From: Costus lasius
Lineage: Eukaryota; Streptophyta; Magnoliopsida; Zingiberales; Costaceae
DNA length: 64,000 nt
Assembly (NCBI GenBank): GCA_027563935.2
Contig: CM050448.1
Span: forward strand, 122,562,493 to 122,626,492
Direction: 5' to 3'
A model generated the notes under the pieces. It was not told the DNA's origin. It made no database searches and was given only the letters and a program-made list of their open reading frames with translations. This document shows, one piece after another, positions 1-12,489 of the stretch; positions within the stretch are counted from its first letter, which is position 1; every line of letters starts with the position of its first letter. Position numbers and translations under genes: made by a program.

Positions 1-30
1 TATTCATGAAAAGCACTAATAAACTAGATT

Positions 31-472
31 ACGGTCCTGTTTGGCCTAGCTTTTGGGGCTGCTTATGGTGTTGCGGCCAGCAGAAATCAAGAAGCTGAGG
101 TGTTTGGCCCTTCAGTTTTTCTATTCCAACCCACAAATAGTTGCTTCTCTGAGAAGCAAGGGTGAAGCTGCTTCTCTAGCCCTCCACCTGCTTATGCTCA
201 ATAACCCTTATATATAATAATAATTTTTTAATAGTACAACTTATAATATTTTTAATAAACATTTTAATTATAATTAACTATAAATTTAATTATATAATTT
301 TTATCTTAGTAATTTTTTTAATAAAAACTTATTTATTATAAATAGAATAACCTAGCCATAAATTATGCATCCAAACACCCTCAAACTTCTTCAGCCAGCA
401 CTTCTTCAACCAATACTTCTTCAACTAGCAAAAGCTATAAGCAGAAGCTAGGCCAAACGGAACCGTAACATC
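31..472. mobile_element. hAT-like MITE with 8-bp target duplication
   Basis: The two ends are imperfect inverted repeats built on the core GTTTGGCCTAGCTT. The element is flanked by the exact direct repeat ACTAGATT at 23-30 and 473-480, and an 8-bp duplication is typical of hAT transposition. The interior is AT-rich and noncoding, so this is a non-autonomous element. Confidence 0.8.
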
Positions 473-706
473 ACTAGATTTAAGCCTTACCACCTCCCTT
501 AAACTCTCTTATGTCTAATTAAAAGAAAATAAAAATATTATTTAGCATTTATTTCACATAGTCAAAGAAGTGTATGGTTAAATATGTTAGTGTTTATCAT
601 AAAGACTAATCATTATATGAGAATTTTAATATATATTTTATTATATTTATATTTATATTTTACTCAAAAAATATTACTAATTATATTTACTTAATATCTA
701 CTTAAT

Positions 707-980
707 ATAAGTAATTATAATATTAACTCTAGAATAATATAATTATTATTCTTAAATATCTCTATTTAAGTATTGTTGTAGATTGGGATAGTAATAATAT
801 GTTAAGACTAATATGTGTTGTGATTAATAATAAGGAATTTTTAAATATCTCTATTTAAATATTGTTGTAGATTGGGATAGTAATAATATGTTAAGACTAA
901 TATGTGTTGTGATTAATAATAAGGAATTTTTATGAGAATAATAATTATATTATTCTAGAGATAATATCATAATTACTTAT
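707..980. mobile_element. Palindromic AT-rich MITE with internal tandem duplication
   Basis: An inverted repeat of about 45 bp closes the element: 707-752 is complementary to 935-980, and the inner 26 bp (727-752 against 935-960) are perfect. Between the arms an 89-bp unit occurs twice in tandem (about 752-840 and 841-929) with very few differences. No coding capacity is seen. The superfamily is not identified. Confidence 0.6.
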
Positions 981-1515
981 ATTTGGTAAGTTATGAGAAT
1001 AATAATAATTTTAATATATTATATTCACTGAGGATAGAGATTAAACTACACAAGCACGTTATACAAAAAAAGTTATATTAGATCTCAACATTCATATAAC
1101 TTAGCAATGATGTGTTACTAGATATCACTTGCTATTTGTGATATTATAATAGGATTATAATGTTACTATTAACATCACAAGGACCTAATGAGTCATATAA
1201 TTTAATCAAATTAGAATTTCAATTATGATAAGTGTCATCGAGTGACATAATAGTGATAATGATCATTGTCAAACAACAATAGGTCTTAGTTTTAAATTAT
1301 ATAAATGATTTTTTTTTCTTTTTACATAATCAAATTAAAGAATTTAATTCAAAATTTGAATTAAGTTGATGTATCACACATGGAGACATGGACATATGGG
1401 GTACGTGTGAAGATGATGTTTAAAACTAAAATAGTTGGTGCTTAAAACTCTAACCCTAACTGATTCTTAATCTAACATATGGAGACACCACTCTATATTC
1501 TTAAAGGCACCCATC

Positions 1516-1706
1516 TAGGGATGTCAACGGGTCGGGTACCTACGACTGTTGGCTAAACCCAAACCTGACTAAACCCGAGTCAGGTATTTAAATGGGTACC
1601 TGCGGGTACCCATTTAAATTAAAATATTTATTTTTAAATTATTTTTTATAAAATATAACTATAAAATAATAATAATAAAAATAAATATATTTATTAAAAA
1701 TTATTT

Positions 1707-1742
<36 letters not shown>

Positions 1743-1853
1743 CGGGTACCCGAATCCGTGAGAGTAAATTTGAACCCGACCCGATTAGCTAATCGGATAC
1801 TCGAATCTACCATAAACAAGTCAAATCGGGTAGGGTACCCATTGACCGCCCTA
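1516..1853. mobile_element. hAT-like MITE, GGGTACCC-rich ends
   Basis: The element opens with TAGGGATGTCAACGGGTC and closes with the near complement ending in CGCCCTA. Subterminal GGGTACC motifs repeat inside both ends. Flanking direct repeats CACCCATC at 1508-1515 and 1854-1861 are exact 8-bp target duplications. The centre is AT-rich and includes a (TA)n tract at 1710-1738. Confidence 0.8.
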
Positions 1854-2434
1854 CACCCATCACACATAAAAATCATAAGAATGCATGTCATTCTTATATA
1901 ACAAGGGAGTGCCATTATGCTTGATGGAATAAACAAAAAAGAAAAGATTTCGTTGGTGTGCCACCTCTTTCTCCTTGTGTGCCACTCTTTTTTTTTTTTT
2001 GTCACTCTCTTTTTTAGAAATAAGAGGAGTAAAAGAAAGCTTCTCGTTCTCGATACTAGGAAAAAAATATTTCATCCAATTGGATGTGGATACCCTTAGG
2101 GCAAGATGCCTATATGTTTTTGTTATAAAGGTTCAATCTTGTAATCTTTTAAAATATAATTTTGAACTGTCAATTAGTTTCTCTCTTTATAGAGATCCTT
2201 GACTGTAAATAAAATTTTATTTTATTTTTGACACAACTAGGAATGAAGTGAATCAAGTCTTGAAATACTCTACTTTTGGCACAATTGCAAATGATACACA
2301 AAATGATACAAATTATTGTTAAGTAGAGTTCTCACATTTATAACCATACACTAGTATCTTAATTTTTAAATAAATTTTTTAAGGATTAAACCCTAATTTC
2401 TAATCATATATTGATATCCTTGCGTAGAAAGACT

Positions 2435-2437
<3 letters not shown>

Positions 2438-2494
<57 letters not shown>
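2438..2494. repeat. (TA)n microsatellite
   Basis: Uninterrupted TA dinucleotides over about 57 bp. A shorter TA tract lies at 1710-1738. No gene is evident between 1862 and 3396; that stretch is AT-rich filler with only short chance open frames. Confidence 0.9.
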
Positions 2495-2496
<2 letters not shown>

Positions 2497-3396
2497 TGCA
2501 TCATCGAATGATCACTTTAAAATAGAAGAATTAAAGTTTTAATATCAAATTCACTACATAATGTGGTTTACAATTTATTTAAGATATTTTTTGAGCTAAT
2601 AAGTCAACTTATTATTACCTAGTGAAAGCCTTTCTAATCTCTACCTAAATTCAAGTTGCCATTATAGTAGGAAGACATTTGAATAAATTCTTATTCTTTC
2701 AATGAAGTAGAATTTTAACTATATACGTTGCCACGGTAGAATTTTTTTTTTTTCTCCAAAAAATTAGCTTCATATATGTTACATGAGAGGAAAACACACA
2801 GGTATTTGAGAATCACTTTTCTATGCATATGCAATAGTCCACTTGTGGATATGACTTTATTATGTCATGTTATGAAGTGATGCCTCTATATATATAATAG
2901 AACTCAACGTTAGTGTTATAAGAAAATTACAAATATGGAATGATAGATGTGGTGTTGCCATAGAGATGTCTTCATATTTGGTACTTTTTATATCTTCCAA
3001 CAAGAGTATCAAAAAAATTGATAGAACAAAATTTAAGATTATTACAAGAGAATTATCCTATTTGTAAGGAAACAGTAACCTACCGATTAAAATCAAATCT
3101 AGAACTACTCTCCTGGTCAAATGCTTATATGTTGGGTGATACAAAAGACGAAAGAGAAATTCTGTTTAACTTCTCCATCGTAGTGACTCGAGTCCTCTCC
3201 AAATTTCTATAGTTTTAAGCACGCCTTACAAATGAGGAATTTAGTAAAAGCAAAGCAAACAAGAGCCGCAATACACGTAGCCATTGTACAATTTGCCATA
3301 TAAAAAAGGAAACCAGAAAGTATATATTTAGTATAGTAAATTATATTTATATCTATATTGTAATTTGTACTTAACACTAACGTAAGTGCAAAATAT

Positions 3397-6300
3397 CTAA
3401 ACTAAAGGTTGTACGGTCGACGGAGGGGCATTTAGTTCAGTTGCAAGAGCTAGTGGCATCAGGCAGAGCCCTTTGAACTGAAGGTATTGCATAGCACTAG
3501 TGATATCGGTTTCCATGAGCTTCATAACTTCCTGCTCGCAAGCTGAGTTGTCCGGGTCGTCGTTTGAAGCGCCCTGGCCAACCGAGGATGAACGAAGCAG
3601 ATTTCCCTATAGGTGTGGAAAAATTAGAAACGCATAAGTGATAAAATCCTAGTGTTCTCCTGAAAGATATAAATGTTTAAGGTGAAAAAAATAAAGGAAG
3701 AAAGAGAACCACATCTTAGAAATCTTGGTGAAGAGAATTGTATATATGTTCCTGTTGGAACTCATAATCTTGTTGTCTCCAATCCAAAAGAAATGCCAGT
3801 TCAATGAACTCTCTCATTTACAATATATAATTTGAAATTTCTCTAACGTAATTGTAATAGTTCAAGAACTAACGTTCAACAGGTATTGTAATGGGAGAAC
3901 ACTGGAACCTACGCAGAATTTACTTCTATTTCATTTAGTTGATAGAATGAATGCCACAAACTCCTCACTTTCATACTATTAAATCTTACTATTTGCTATA
4001 TGTCCTGATTTGGCTGTTAGAAAGGCCAAACTGAATCTCGGCAGAAATAAAAATGATGTTTGAAAGGATCTTGATGTGGACTGCAATCTATTAATTTTCA
4101 TTGAATATTGACACATCTAGCCATCATTTCCCAATCAAGTGCTATGAAGAAATGGATATAACTAAACTTTCCCACATTCTTGATGAGAACAAATTGGTTA
4201 ACATTATGATGCTGTAGCTTATAGAGGCCAAAAGCTATTGATTACACTAACCAGTCGAAAAGAAACAAAGGAAAATGAGCAAATTCATCTCAAGCCGCTC
4301 AGACAATTGCGAATAATTCATATAATACTGACGAGAAGAAAAATGAATGAGCACCTCAGTTTGAGTGTGTGTTAGCAGGGGAACAACTGCTCCAGTTGCA
4401 CCCAGCCGGCTCATGCTTAGAACCTTCAATGAACATATCAAGAAACTTGAGGATAACGTAGTTGTAATTAGGTAAGCCGTCAACTATTGCAAATCTACAG
4501 ACCTTAACTTGATGTTGCAGAAATTTGACATAGTTAATTATTTCATCCAAGACCGATGCTTTATCAGCCTGCGAGACAAAATAATGAAGCATAATCGAAT
4601 CTTAAGCTGAAGTAAGCCATCAACTATTACAGAATAAAGAATCCTTGTAGAAACAAAATGAACTTTAGTCCACAAAGATAGTTGTGTTCTTATGAATGAC
4701 AATAAAAGGAACATATACGCAGACAAGCTCCCATTTTCCCTCATGCATAATTGCTATTACAAGCAGAAGACAGGTTACCAACTGTAGTAGTAAATTTTGA
4801 ATCAACGGAAATTGCACTAGCTACAGATTTGTCCAAGTGCTATTACAATTAAATGAAAAATGAGGAAACCTATAACATATTCTTATAATACAGAGAAGAA
4901 TTCAACTATTACCAATTAAAAGCTATACTGAATGGTATATTGACAGTCTTATTTAGCTCTCTATGGTCACCGACTAAATACCATATAACAAGATCAACGA
5001 GGAACATATAGATTATCGATTAACACTTTGCCATGGTTGACTCAACCCCAGCTTGTTTTTTTGATTCATCAAATAGAAGTTATTGCCATAAGTTTTTATT
5101 GACTTGAGAAGCAGAAAATTAATTAGATGTAATTAGTTAACAGAATAGGACTGTGTATTATGCTGGACAACAAATTTAAGTATGCGTAAAGTTTCACAAC
5201 ATTAGCATGAGGAAAAAAAAGTAGCATTACCTTATTTGAACTGGGGACGAGCCCTTGCAAATCCTTCAACCTTTCTGAAATTTTTTCTCTCCGATGCTGC
5301 AGCAAATGATTGATATACATAATTTTTTGATAGTAAACCATATTGTTCAGTAAAATTCAACAAAAAAAATTAGAGTAAAGAAGAGACGGTGAACACACAA
5401 GCAAATAAACTAAAATTGACTCAATGACTATAATAAAACATGAAAATAGTTCTCACTCGTTCAGCAATACTATGAGGATCAGTGGCCTGACCACGTCGAG
5501 CTCTTACACGTGGCTTCACTGCTCCATTACAACCACTACTATTAGCTGAAACAGCTTGAGACTGGGAACCATATGAATTCTTTATCTGACAGTCAGCAAA
5601 ATGACCTTCATATGGTGGTGAGGGCTACATGCGACATGGCATAGACATTAACCAAAAAAAGAAGAAGAGTTTTTGAATATGTCACGAACAAAAAGGAAGG
5701 TGAGCAAAACACCTTCTGCGCGCTTGGTATTCCTGCCAATTTGTTTGATGTCATCATACATGACCCAACAGGAACAGAGGGAGAACGCAACCCATTTTGC
5801 TCCTGCAATCCTACAGTAAGTTATTGGCCAACATCAAATCTGAAAACAACCAGTAAATGAGAAGGTTATGTTCCATTAACCATTTGTGGCTGCAAAGCTG
5901 TAGCAATTAAATTCGTCTGCGGCCCAACAGAGACAGAAGAAAGGCCGTGCAAATTATCCTGATCCTGCAAAATCAATCAATTTGTATATTTATTGACCAA
6001 AAACAATCAGACAAGTGTAAGAATAATTCTAGAAGATGACTACAGTACTTCAATTGGAATGGATGCAGAATGGCATCTGTCAAGATAAAAGCCCCTATTT
6101 TGAAGAGGTATTTCTTCAAATAAATTATTGCAGTTCTTATTTCCTTGATAAACAAAAGCTGGCAAGTTGTTCAATCCAATAGATGCGTCTGCAGCAATCG
6201 AATGGTCATTTTCAAGACATTGTGAAAAAGCAGAAAGTTCGTGACTGTTTCTCTCAATTGATCTTGACATGCCAACTACAGCACGAGGCAATGCTGATTT

Positions 6301-6690
6301 AGCAGTAGCTGCTGTAGTACTGGCTCTATGTTGGGTCACATAATCCATTGAGACTGCATCCGGAGTGTGATGAAATAAACTCTGGTGTGAGAATCCTTCA
6401 CCAGAATATACGTCTTTGAGAGCCTCATACTTCATATTCCTGTCTACGAAGAGGGAGGATGTAAAGTCACGCTCCTGCATATTAAAATATCCAGTAACTG
6501 TATTGCCAACAATATGACTCAATGGTGCCATGCAAATAGATGGATCCCTTGCATTTCCAAATTGTTCCTCGGAATTGGCATGGAAGTCATCTGTATGAGT
6601 TACTGTTGTACCACTCCATGTTACCATCGAAGCGGTATTTCTCTCAGACCACATCGGAGATGAGATGTAGGCATCAATTAAGTCATCCAT
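3397..6690 (-). CDS. bHLH transcription factor, LRL/UNE12-like (group XI)
   Basis: Eight coding exons on the minus strand: 6690-6049, 5964-5881, 5802-5713, 5624-5457, 5296-5231, 4568-4503, 4423-4355 and 3606-3397. All junctions are GT-AG and phases agree, giving 464 residues. Residues about 310-380 form the bHLH. The basic region follows the RARRGQATDPHSIAER signature with the His-Glu-Arg DNA contacts, helix 2 runs through LDEIINYVKFLQ, and the VLSMSRLG tail is typical of ROOTHAIRLESS-LIKE and UNE12 factors. The C-terminal block containing MQYLQFKGLCLMPLALAT matches the conserved end of that group. These proteins act in the nucleus on G-box/E-box DNA as dimers. The first 300 residues are Ser/Asn-rich and not recognised. 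The start chosen is the ATG before DDLIDAYISSP; a longer reading upstream begins with TTG and is not a start. Odd feature: AERHRREKISERL replaces the AERLRRERIAERM I expect in this group. Family is firm, exact orthologue is not. Confidence 0.9.
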
Positions 6691-8830
6691 GATAACGTCT
6701 AGGATCACAGACTCGTTGCTCAGAACAATAATCAAACTTAAATCACAATGTATCTGCAGTAAAAGGATATAGAATCAGCAATGCTACCTCTAAAAACCTG
6801 GCATAAAAAAATGAAAGTGACTTGCGTACCTGAAGCTTCAGTAGAAATCCTGATTTTACATAATAGAAAGGATAAAGAACCTGTAAGAGTAACAAAAAGA
6901 AATTATAAAGAGAATGTATTGTCCAAACACGTCAAATAAAATTATATAAAAACATAATTCAAGAACTAGGATGAATGAAATTCAAATAAATTATTTGTAG
7001 AACATGAAACTCCTGAAATAAACAAGCATTTATTTAGTTGTAAAAGAAAAAAGAGGCCGTTAATCCTTAAAAGCCTTACTGGGAGCTGCCAATGAGTTGA
7101 GATATGCAGAGATTTCATATGTTAGAGCATGTTTATTAGAACAACTAGTTGATCCGCTAAGCAGAAAATTACCAAATTCGAGCTTTGTATGGGTTAGGTC
7201 ATTTGTGAATTGTGTCTCAAGTTAGACTGTTCAAAACTTTGTTTTTCATGCACATTTGCTTGCTTGTCTGCAAGAAAGGTAGCTATTCCCATTCATGAGT
7301 AGGATAAATCAAACCCCTTATTCTAATACATTTTAGGATATGATAAACAGCAAATTATAGAACAATAAAGCAATCAAACCATAGAAATCTCTGTTGCTAC
7401 TAAGATTGGATCAATTTTGTAGAAAAAATGGTCAATTTAGTAAAGCTAGATAGTTTCAAATAAAAAATTATGTGACTGCAACAAATCATTTATCAAATTC
7501 TCATGTGAATAATCTCCTAATATAATGGGTAGTGCTCATTATCCGGTTGATTTGTTTCCTCGTGAATGAACTGTGATAGGCTAAAAGGACAGACATGTTG
7601 AAGCGCCAAACTAAGATCACCTAAGTAAGTTTTATTTTGTTTGTTAAGAATTGTTTGATTCAGCAAACTACAATAATTTATACAACGTAAGTCCAGTACT
7701 CCCAAGGAAGAAATGCTATGTCCAGTCTTTGGCCCTGTTTAGCATAGCTAGTCAGCTGCTTTTGCTGGTCAAAATAGTTAATTTTTAAAAGCTAGAGTGT
7801 TTGGCAAGCTGCTTCTAAGTTTGGAACCTAAAAAGCAGCATGGGTTTGGAAAAGCTGGGAGAGAGCTGCTTTTGGCTACTTTCTAACTATTTTTCTTCAT
7901 GCATCTTATGTCTACACCTATATTCATATGTCTTTATGATAACAAAATTATTATTTTAATTAAAAATATTAAATTTAAAATTATTTTTAAATATATTTTT
8001 AAAAAAATTTGACCAGCATAACAGCTTAACCAAACATCTTTTAACTTTTCTAACCAACACTTTTTCAACTAGAAAAAGCTAAAAATTTCAGTTACGCCAA
8101 ACTATATCACCGTATAGAGGTTACATGATTTCGGACTCAACAAAGTTCTCATATCCATGAGCTCACAAAACTCGTTAATGCTATGAACTACAATCAACAA
8201 CCAGCTTTTGACAGTTTCCCATTCAAGTATCATTCACTTTCCCTGCCCGATTCCTCATGTAGATATTTATTGACACTCGTAGATCATGCCTGTCTTGTTT
8301 GTTCTACTTGGAATTACCTCGGCAAATAAACGTTTATCACCATTTCCGGCAATAAAAATTGGTATATCTACATCCAGAAATCCAAAATCTCAATCATTTT
8401 CACTGATTGACGTCAAGCAAGCTCTAAGCTTCTGTTTATGTACCGAAATCACAATCTAAAGAGACTTCCTTAGTGATATCAACATATTTTGACAAAAAAG
8501 AACAGAGTATCAAGATGAGTCGTTAACATCTCAAATTCTACACAGGAATATCAGGATCGTCTCATTTTGAAGCAAACTCTCATCGCAAAAGAAACACCAT
8601 TCAAAAATTAACCGCGAATTCCAAGCAAAAGACGAAAGAGTACAAACGCATCTGATCGTCATCAAACTGCTCCAAGAATGGACGGAAGACAAGGACGAGA
8701 GGAAACCGAATGATCCGAAGACTCACCTTGGTCTGGAGCGGGGGAGCAAACCCTAAATCAGGTTCGGCGGATGCGAGAGACGGAGGAGAGGAGTTGCAAT
8801 CGCTGCAGCGAAACGAGAGAGGGAAGCAGA
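6691..8830 (-). other. Untranslated leader and introns of the bHLH gene
   Basis: On the minus strand, a leader exon near 8727-8800 ends at a strong donor (CCAAG|gtgagt). A small middle leader exon at 6880-6830 is bounded by ctcttacag and CTTCAG|gtacgc. The coding exon begins after the acceptor ctgcag at 6754. The 1.8-kb intron between the first two carries a MITE at 7731-8110. The transcription start is not defined from sequence; the upper edge given is approximate. Confidence 0.55.
7731..8110. mobile_element. hAT-like MITE in leader intron of bHLH gene
   Basis: Begins GGCCCTGTTTAGCATAGCTA and ends with the loose complement around TTACGCCAAAC. It closely resembles the copy at 48391-48770 along its whole length and in the same orientation, including an internal block from GACCAGCATAACAG to the right end. 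Noncoding. Confidence 0.7.
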
Positions 8831-10482
8831 AACAGCTCCACTTGGGCAGTTCAGCTTGATTCAGAAAACACTGCTATAATTAGTAATCAGCGTCAGCGAA
8901 AAGGAACTCGGCTGCGAGTAATCACGCACCACGTGGCATATTCTTATGGGCTGAATAGGAGCCAGTTTTCGGATGGCAACCGTTTCCACGCGGAATTAAA
9001 AGAACAGCTTACCGAGCAAGTCGTAAAAGATTCTTATTGGACCATATTACCCCGAGACTTATAAGGCTTTATTCATATTTAATAGGGGTAAATTGGTAAC
9101 TTAAAATCCCATATGACCCCGCCGGCTGCGTCCATCTCGGCGGAGCTGCGGGGAGCTCTGCGCGGGGCACGTTACAACTGTAACGCCGCAGCGATGTGCG
9201 GCGTTAACGGCCATCCAACCGGGGCCCACGCAGAGGGACGGTGCGATGGCGACCTCTCCCGTGATGACGTCACGAAACGCGTGATGTAGGGCTGTTTTGG
9301 TAATTTCAACAGACCGGCCGTCGGATTTGACTTTTGAGCGCTACGTCCAACCCCTCTCGGCGCTTGAGAGACGATTGCGGCACCGAAATGACGAAAGTGA
9401 CCGCTACAATTAATTTGTTTATTTCTTTTTTTTGGTTAGAACAGAAAATTGCGGGACCCACGACCGTCATATGCTTTAGCAAAACGCAACGCGTGGGATT
9501 GCGAAATTGGATGGCGTCGAGTATTTTTTTTTTTTTAAGTATTTTGTCGGATTATTGAACTGATTGTAATTTTGTTTGCAAATTTACAAGTATCGTTTTC
9601 AAAAATAACAATTTAATCCATGTTATTTTTTTTCAATTGGGCCCGATCCAAGATTTTATTATCAATCATTATATTAATTAATAAATAATTACTTAAATCT
9701 TTAATTTTCTAGAAGATAATCAATGGTGTCTTCTTTACAATAAAAAGTATATTTTGTACCAAAATATTTATTAAAATTAGCAAAGCTCCTAACTTAAATA
9801 AGACATCAATGACTAGTTAAAGCAAGTAAATTAACAAGGGAAAATTGTTTTTTTTTAATTTATTATATTATATTTTATATTATTTTAAATTAAATTTATA
9901 GTTAACATAATATATTTTTCATTTTTATATATCCGTGAGCATTAGCAACGTGACTCATTTTAAAATGCGTAAATCTTATATACTATATTATTATTTCTAC
10001 CACTTCTCATATGGGAGTAAACTCACAATCCCTCCCATTTTAAATAGGAGGTAGAATTATTAACTTATCTAAAAATAGCACAAACATAGTTGATAAAATA
10101 TATCACTAATTTGAGAATTAAAATAATAAGTCAAGCAAGATCATGATATAAGAGATTTATGGTGATAAGTTAGAGATTATAAAAAAAAAATCAAAGAACA
10201 TGAAAGGGAGAATAAGAATTAAATAAAAATAAGTAGAAAAAGTTGAGAAGGGTAAGAGATCAGAATTTAATAAGACTAAGAATATATCTTAAGATGTAAA
10301 AGAAGATTATATGTGACTATTGAGTGAACCACTTAGATTCATCACACATCCGGAAAAATGTAGAAAGATCAAAAGAACTACTATTAGTGGAATGGAATAA
10401 AAAATAATATTGCTAAATTTGTTTTATGCCAATAAGTAAAGGCTAAAAGACGGGCAAGGAGATTATAAAAAGTTTTTATCCC
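8831..10482. other. Intergenic region, no gene seen
   Basis: 8831-9330 is moderately GC-rich and lies upstream of the minus-strand bHLH gene. It contains a CACGTG core near 8930 and probably serves as its promoter. From about 9560 the DNA is AT-rich with no open frame or repeat structure that I can support. Confidence 0.5.
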
Positions 10483-11084
10483 TAAGCTGTGTATACTTAG
10501 ACAAAAAAAGAAAGGGACGGACTAAAAAATTATTTTTTAGTCATTTACGGATGGATTTTAATAAAAGAAAAATATGATAAAAAATTAATAAATTTTCCGC
10601 TGATTAACCATCCGCCCAAATCGATTTGGGCAGATAAACAAACTTTGGCTGCGTTTGGAAGTGTTCTGCGGGCCGCGGGTCGCTCGGGGTCAAAAGGCGG
10701 AACGTGCAGCGGGCCAAGCGCGTGCAGCGCTTGCTACCTGCTTTGCCGCATTGACTTCAATTGACCTGCATTTTTCTTCGGATCACGCCCGCAGCTTTCT
10801 TCTTGCTGGCGGAAAATCCCAATCACGGGTAAACAGTACGCATGTGCCATTCACTAACCCGGAAACCACTCCCCTCGGTGACGAAGATGTGTTATCCTTA
10901 CCCTAACACAGCTGCCGCTCGAAACATTACGGCTTAGTTTGGGATTGCTGGCCGCCCGCTTTTGCGGGTGCGGCCAGCTGATTCTAGGAGAATATGGGTA
11001 GAGGTGGCCAACGAGCCGGGCACGGCCCGGCCCGTTGACCAAGTCAACGGGCCGCGGGCGGCCCGTGGCCCGGCTCGGGCCGGG

Positions 11085-11265
11085 CCAGGCACGGCACGAA
11101 CCCGTGCCAGGCACGGCACGAACCCGTGCCAGGCACGGCACGAACCCGTGCCAGGCACGGCACGAACCCGTGCCAGGCACGGCACGGACCCGGGCCAAGC
11201 ACGGCACGAACCCCGGGCCGGGCCAGGCACGGCACGAACCCCGGGCCGGGCCAGGCACGGCACGA
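11085..11265. repeat. Left subterminal GC-rich tandem repeat
   Basis: Repeats of about 22 bp built on CCAGGCACGGCACGAACCCG, at least six units with small variations. They sit directly inside the left terminal repeat of the 10999-12849 element. Subterminal arrays of this kind are the usual transposase-binding regions of hAT elements (established for the superfamily, inferred here). Confidence 0.8.
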
Positions 11266-11615
11266 CAATTCTTCTGCATTTTTACCTAAATGCCCTCATA
11301 ATAGTTATAAAAATTTTAAAAGTTAGGGATATAATTGTCTTTATGGTATAAAATTACCATTTTAGCCCCTTTTAATAATTAAAAATAGGGTATAAATATG
11401 TAATTATACACCCAATTCATCCCTATAAATTGACCCCCCAACCCTCTCATTTCTTCACACAAGTTTCCAACTATCTTTGGAATAATTTCTTATTCTCTCT
11501 TAATACTCTCTTAATCTCTTTTCTAAGTCTTGAGTTACAATTAGTTTCTTAATTGAACTCAAACTTAAGCTTCTTTTCAGCCATCAAGAATTCAATGCTC
11601 TCTCGGTCTAGACTA

Positions 11616-11748
11616 GTCATTTTTTTCTATACCTCGTGCTCACCACGTGACTAGACGTGGAGAAGATCAAGTAAGTATTAAATTAATTTACTTTTATAAT
11701 ATAATTATCACGTGGTGAGCACGAGCACGAGGCATAGAGAAAAATGAC
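11616..11748 (+). promoter_or_regulatory. Inverted repeat over the RING gene start codon
   Basis: The arm at 11616-11650 is complementary to 11708-11748 apart from a 6-bp insertion (CACGAG duplicated) and two substitutions. Each arm contains CACGTG, a G-box core. The right arm ends over the ATG at 11744, so a transcript of both arms could fold to hide its start codon. A GTAAGT donor motif lies in the loop at 11671-11676, so splicing could remove the right arm instead. Confidence 0.5.
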
Positions 11749-12289
11749 AGATAATAGAAGAGTGAAGATAATTATCATTATGCCAAATTTTCAACGTTCA
11801 ATCTTCCTTACATCTACCTTAAATTTCTTCAATGCTGATCAATGGAGAATCACTATTTTAAGTATTATCGAACGTGTTAGTCAAATTATACGAATTGATG
11901 TATTCAGGTTTGAAGAACACTTTATCCACTTATCTGATCATGCAAGACAAGAATTTTTGGCTTCTCCCTCTCCTTCTGGGGTTGAGATTGAGATAGAGGT
12001 TGAGGACTTTGAAATAAGTAATAGTGAGGAGGATAGTGATAATATCAACGATGAGCCGGAGCAATCTATCGAAACAAACCAAGCGGTCCAAGCACAAGAG
12101 TCACTTGAATTTTTTATTATTGAAGAAGGAGGTAGAGCTGAAAACATAGAGTGTGCAATATGCATAGAGAAGATGGAGCACGGAGCGCAAGTATGCTTAA
12201 CACAATGCTCGCATATCTTCCATAGTAGCTGCTTGCGTAGTTGGCTACGAGTCAATTGTGTATGCCCATTATGTCGACAATTGATTTAA
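11744..12289 (+). CDS. RING-H2 zinc finger protein, probable E3 ubiquitin ligase
   Basis: Single-exon frame of 181 residues with a canonical C-terminal RING-H2. Cys137-x2-Cys140, then Cys155-x-His157-x2-His160-x2-Cys163, then Cys174-x2-Cys177; all eight zinc ligands are present with normal spacing. The middle (about residues 80-115) is acidic and probably disordered. The N-terminal 75 residues are not recognised; no signal peptide or membrane segment is obvious. RING-H2 proteins recruit E2 enzymes and transfer ubiquitin; the substrate cannot be told. The gene is the only coding cargo of a transposable element and has no frameshift or stop, which suggests either a recent capture or maintained function. 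A later ATG (MPNFQRSIF) is also a possible start. Confidence 0.75.
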   Translation: MTDNRRVKIIIIMPNFQRSIFLTSTLNFFNADQWRITILSIIERVSQIIRIDVFRFEEHFIHLSDHARQEFLASPSPSGVEIEIEVEDFEISNSEEDSDNINDEPEQSIETNQAVQAQESLEFFIIEEGGRAENIECAICIEKMEHGAQVCLTQCSHIFHSSCLRSWLRVNCVCPLCRQLI

Positions 12290-12489
12290 GCTTAAATGTA
12301 TAATTTATGAAATTGAAATTTAATCGAGTTGATTTTAACTTTAGTCATGTTAGTATTGTTAATAAATAAATAAATATTAATTTAATAAAATATATTAAAA
12401 TTAAAATTATATATGTTTAAAATAAAATAATTAATAAAATAATAATTAAATATTTTTTAAAAAAATTATGCAAATATATAATTCACATT

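Noticed and set aside
6691..6735. Longer N-terminus of the bHLH protein
   Set aside because: The upstream extension begins with TTG; the first ATG in frame is at 6690.
8771..9064. Plus-strand 97-residue frame upstream of the bHLH gene
   Set aside because: It lies in the promoter/leader of the minus-strand gene and shows no recognisable motif.
10854..11351. Several long overlapping open frames on both strands rich in Arg, Ala, Gly and Pro
   Set aside because: They are produced by the GC-rich 22-bp tandem repeat; all frames lack stops because of composition.
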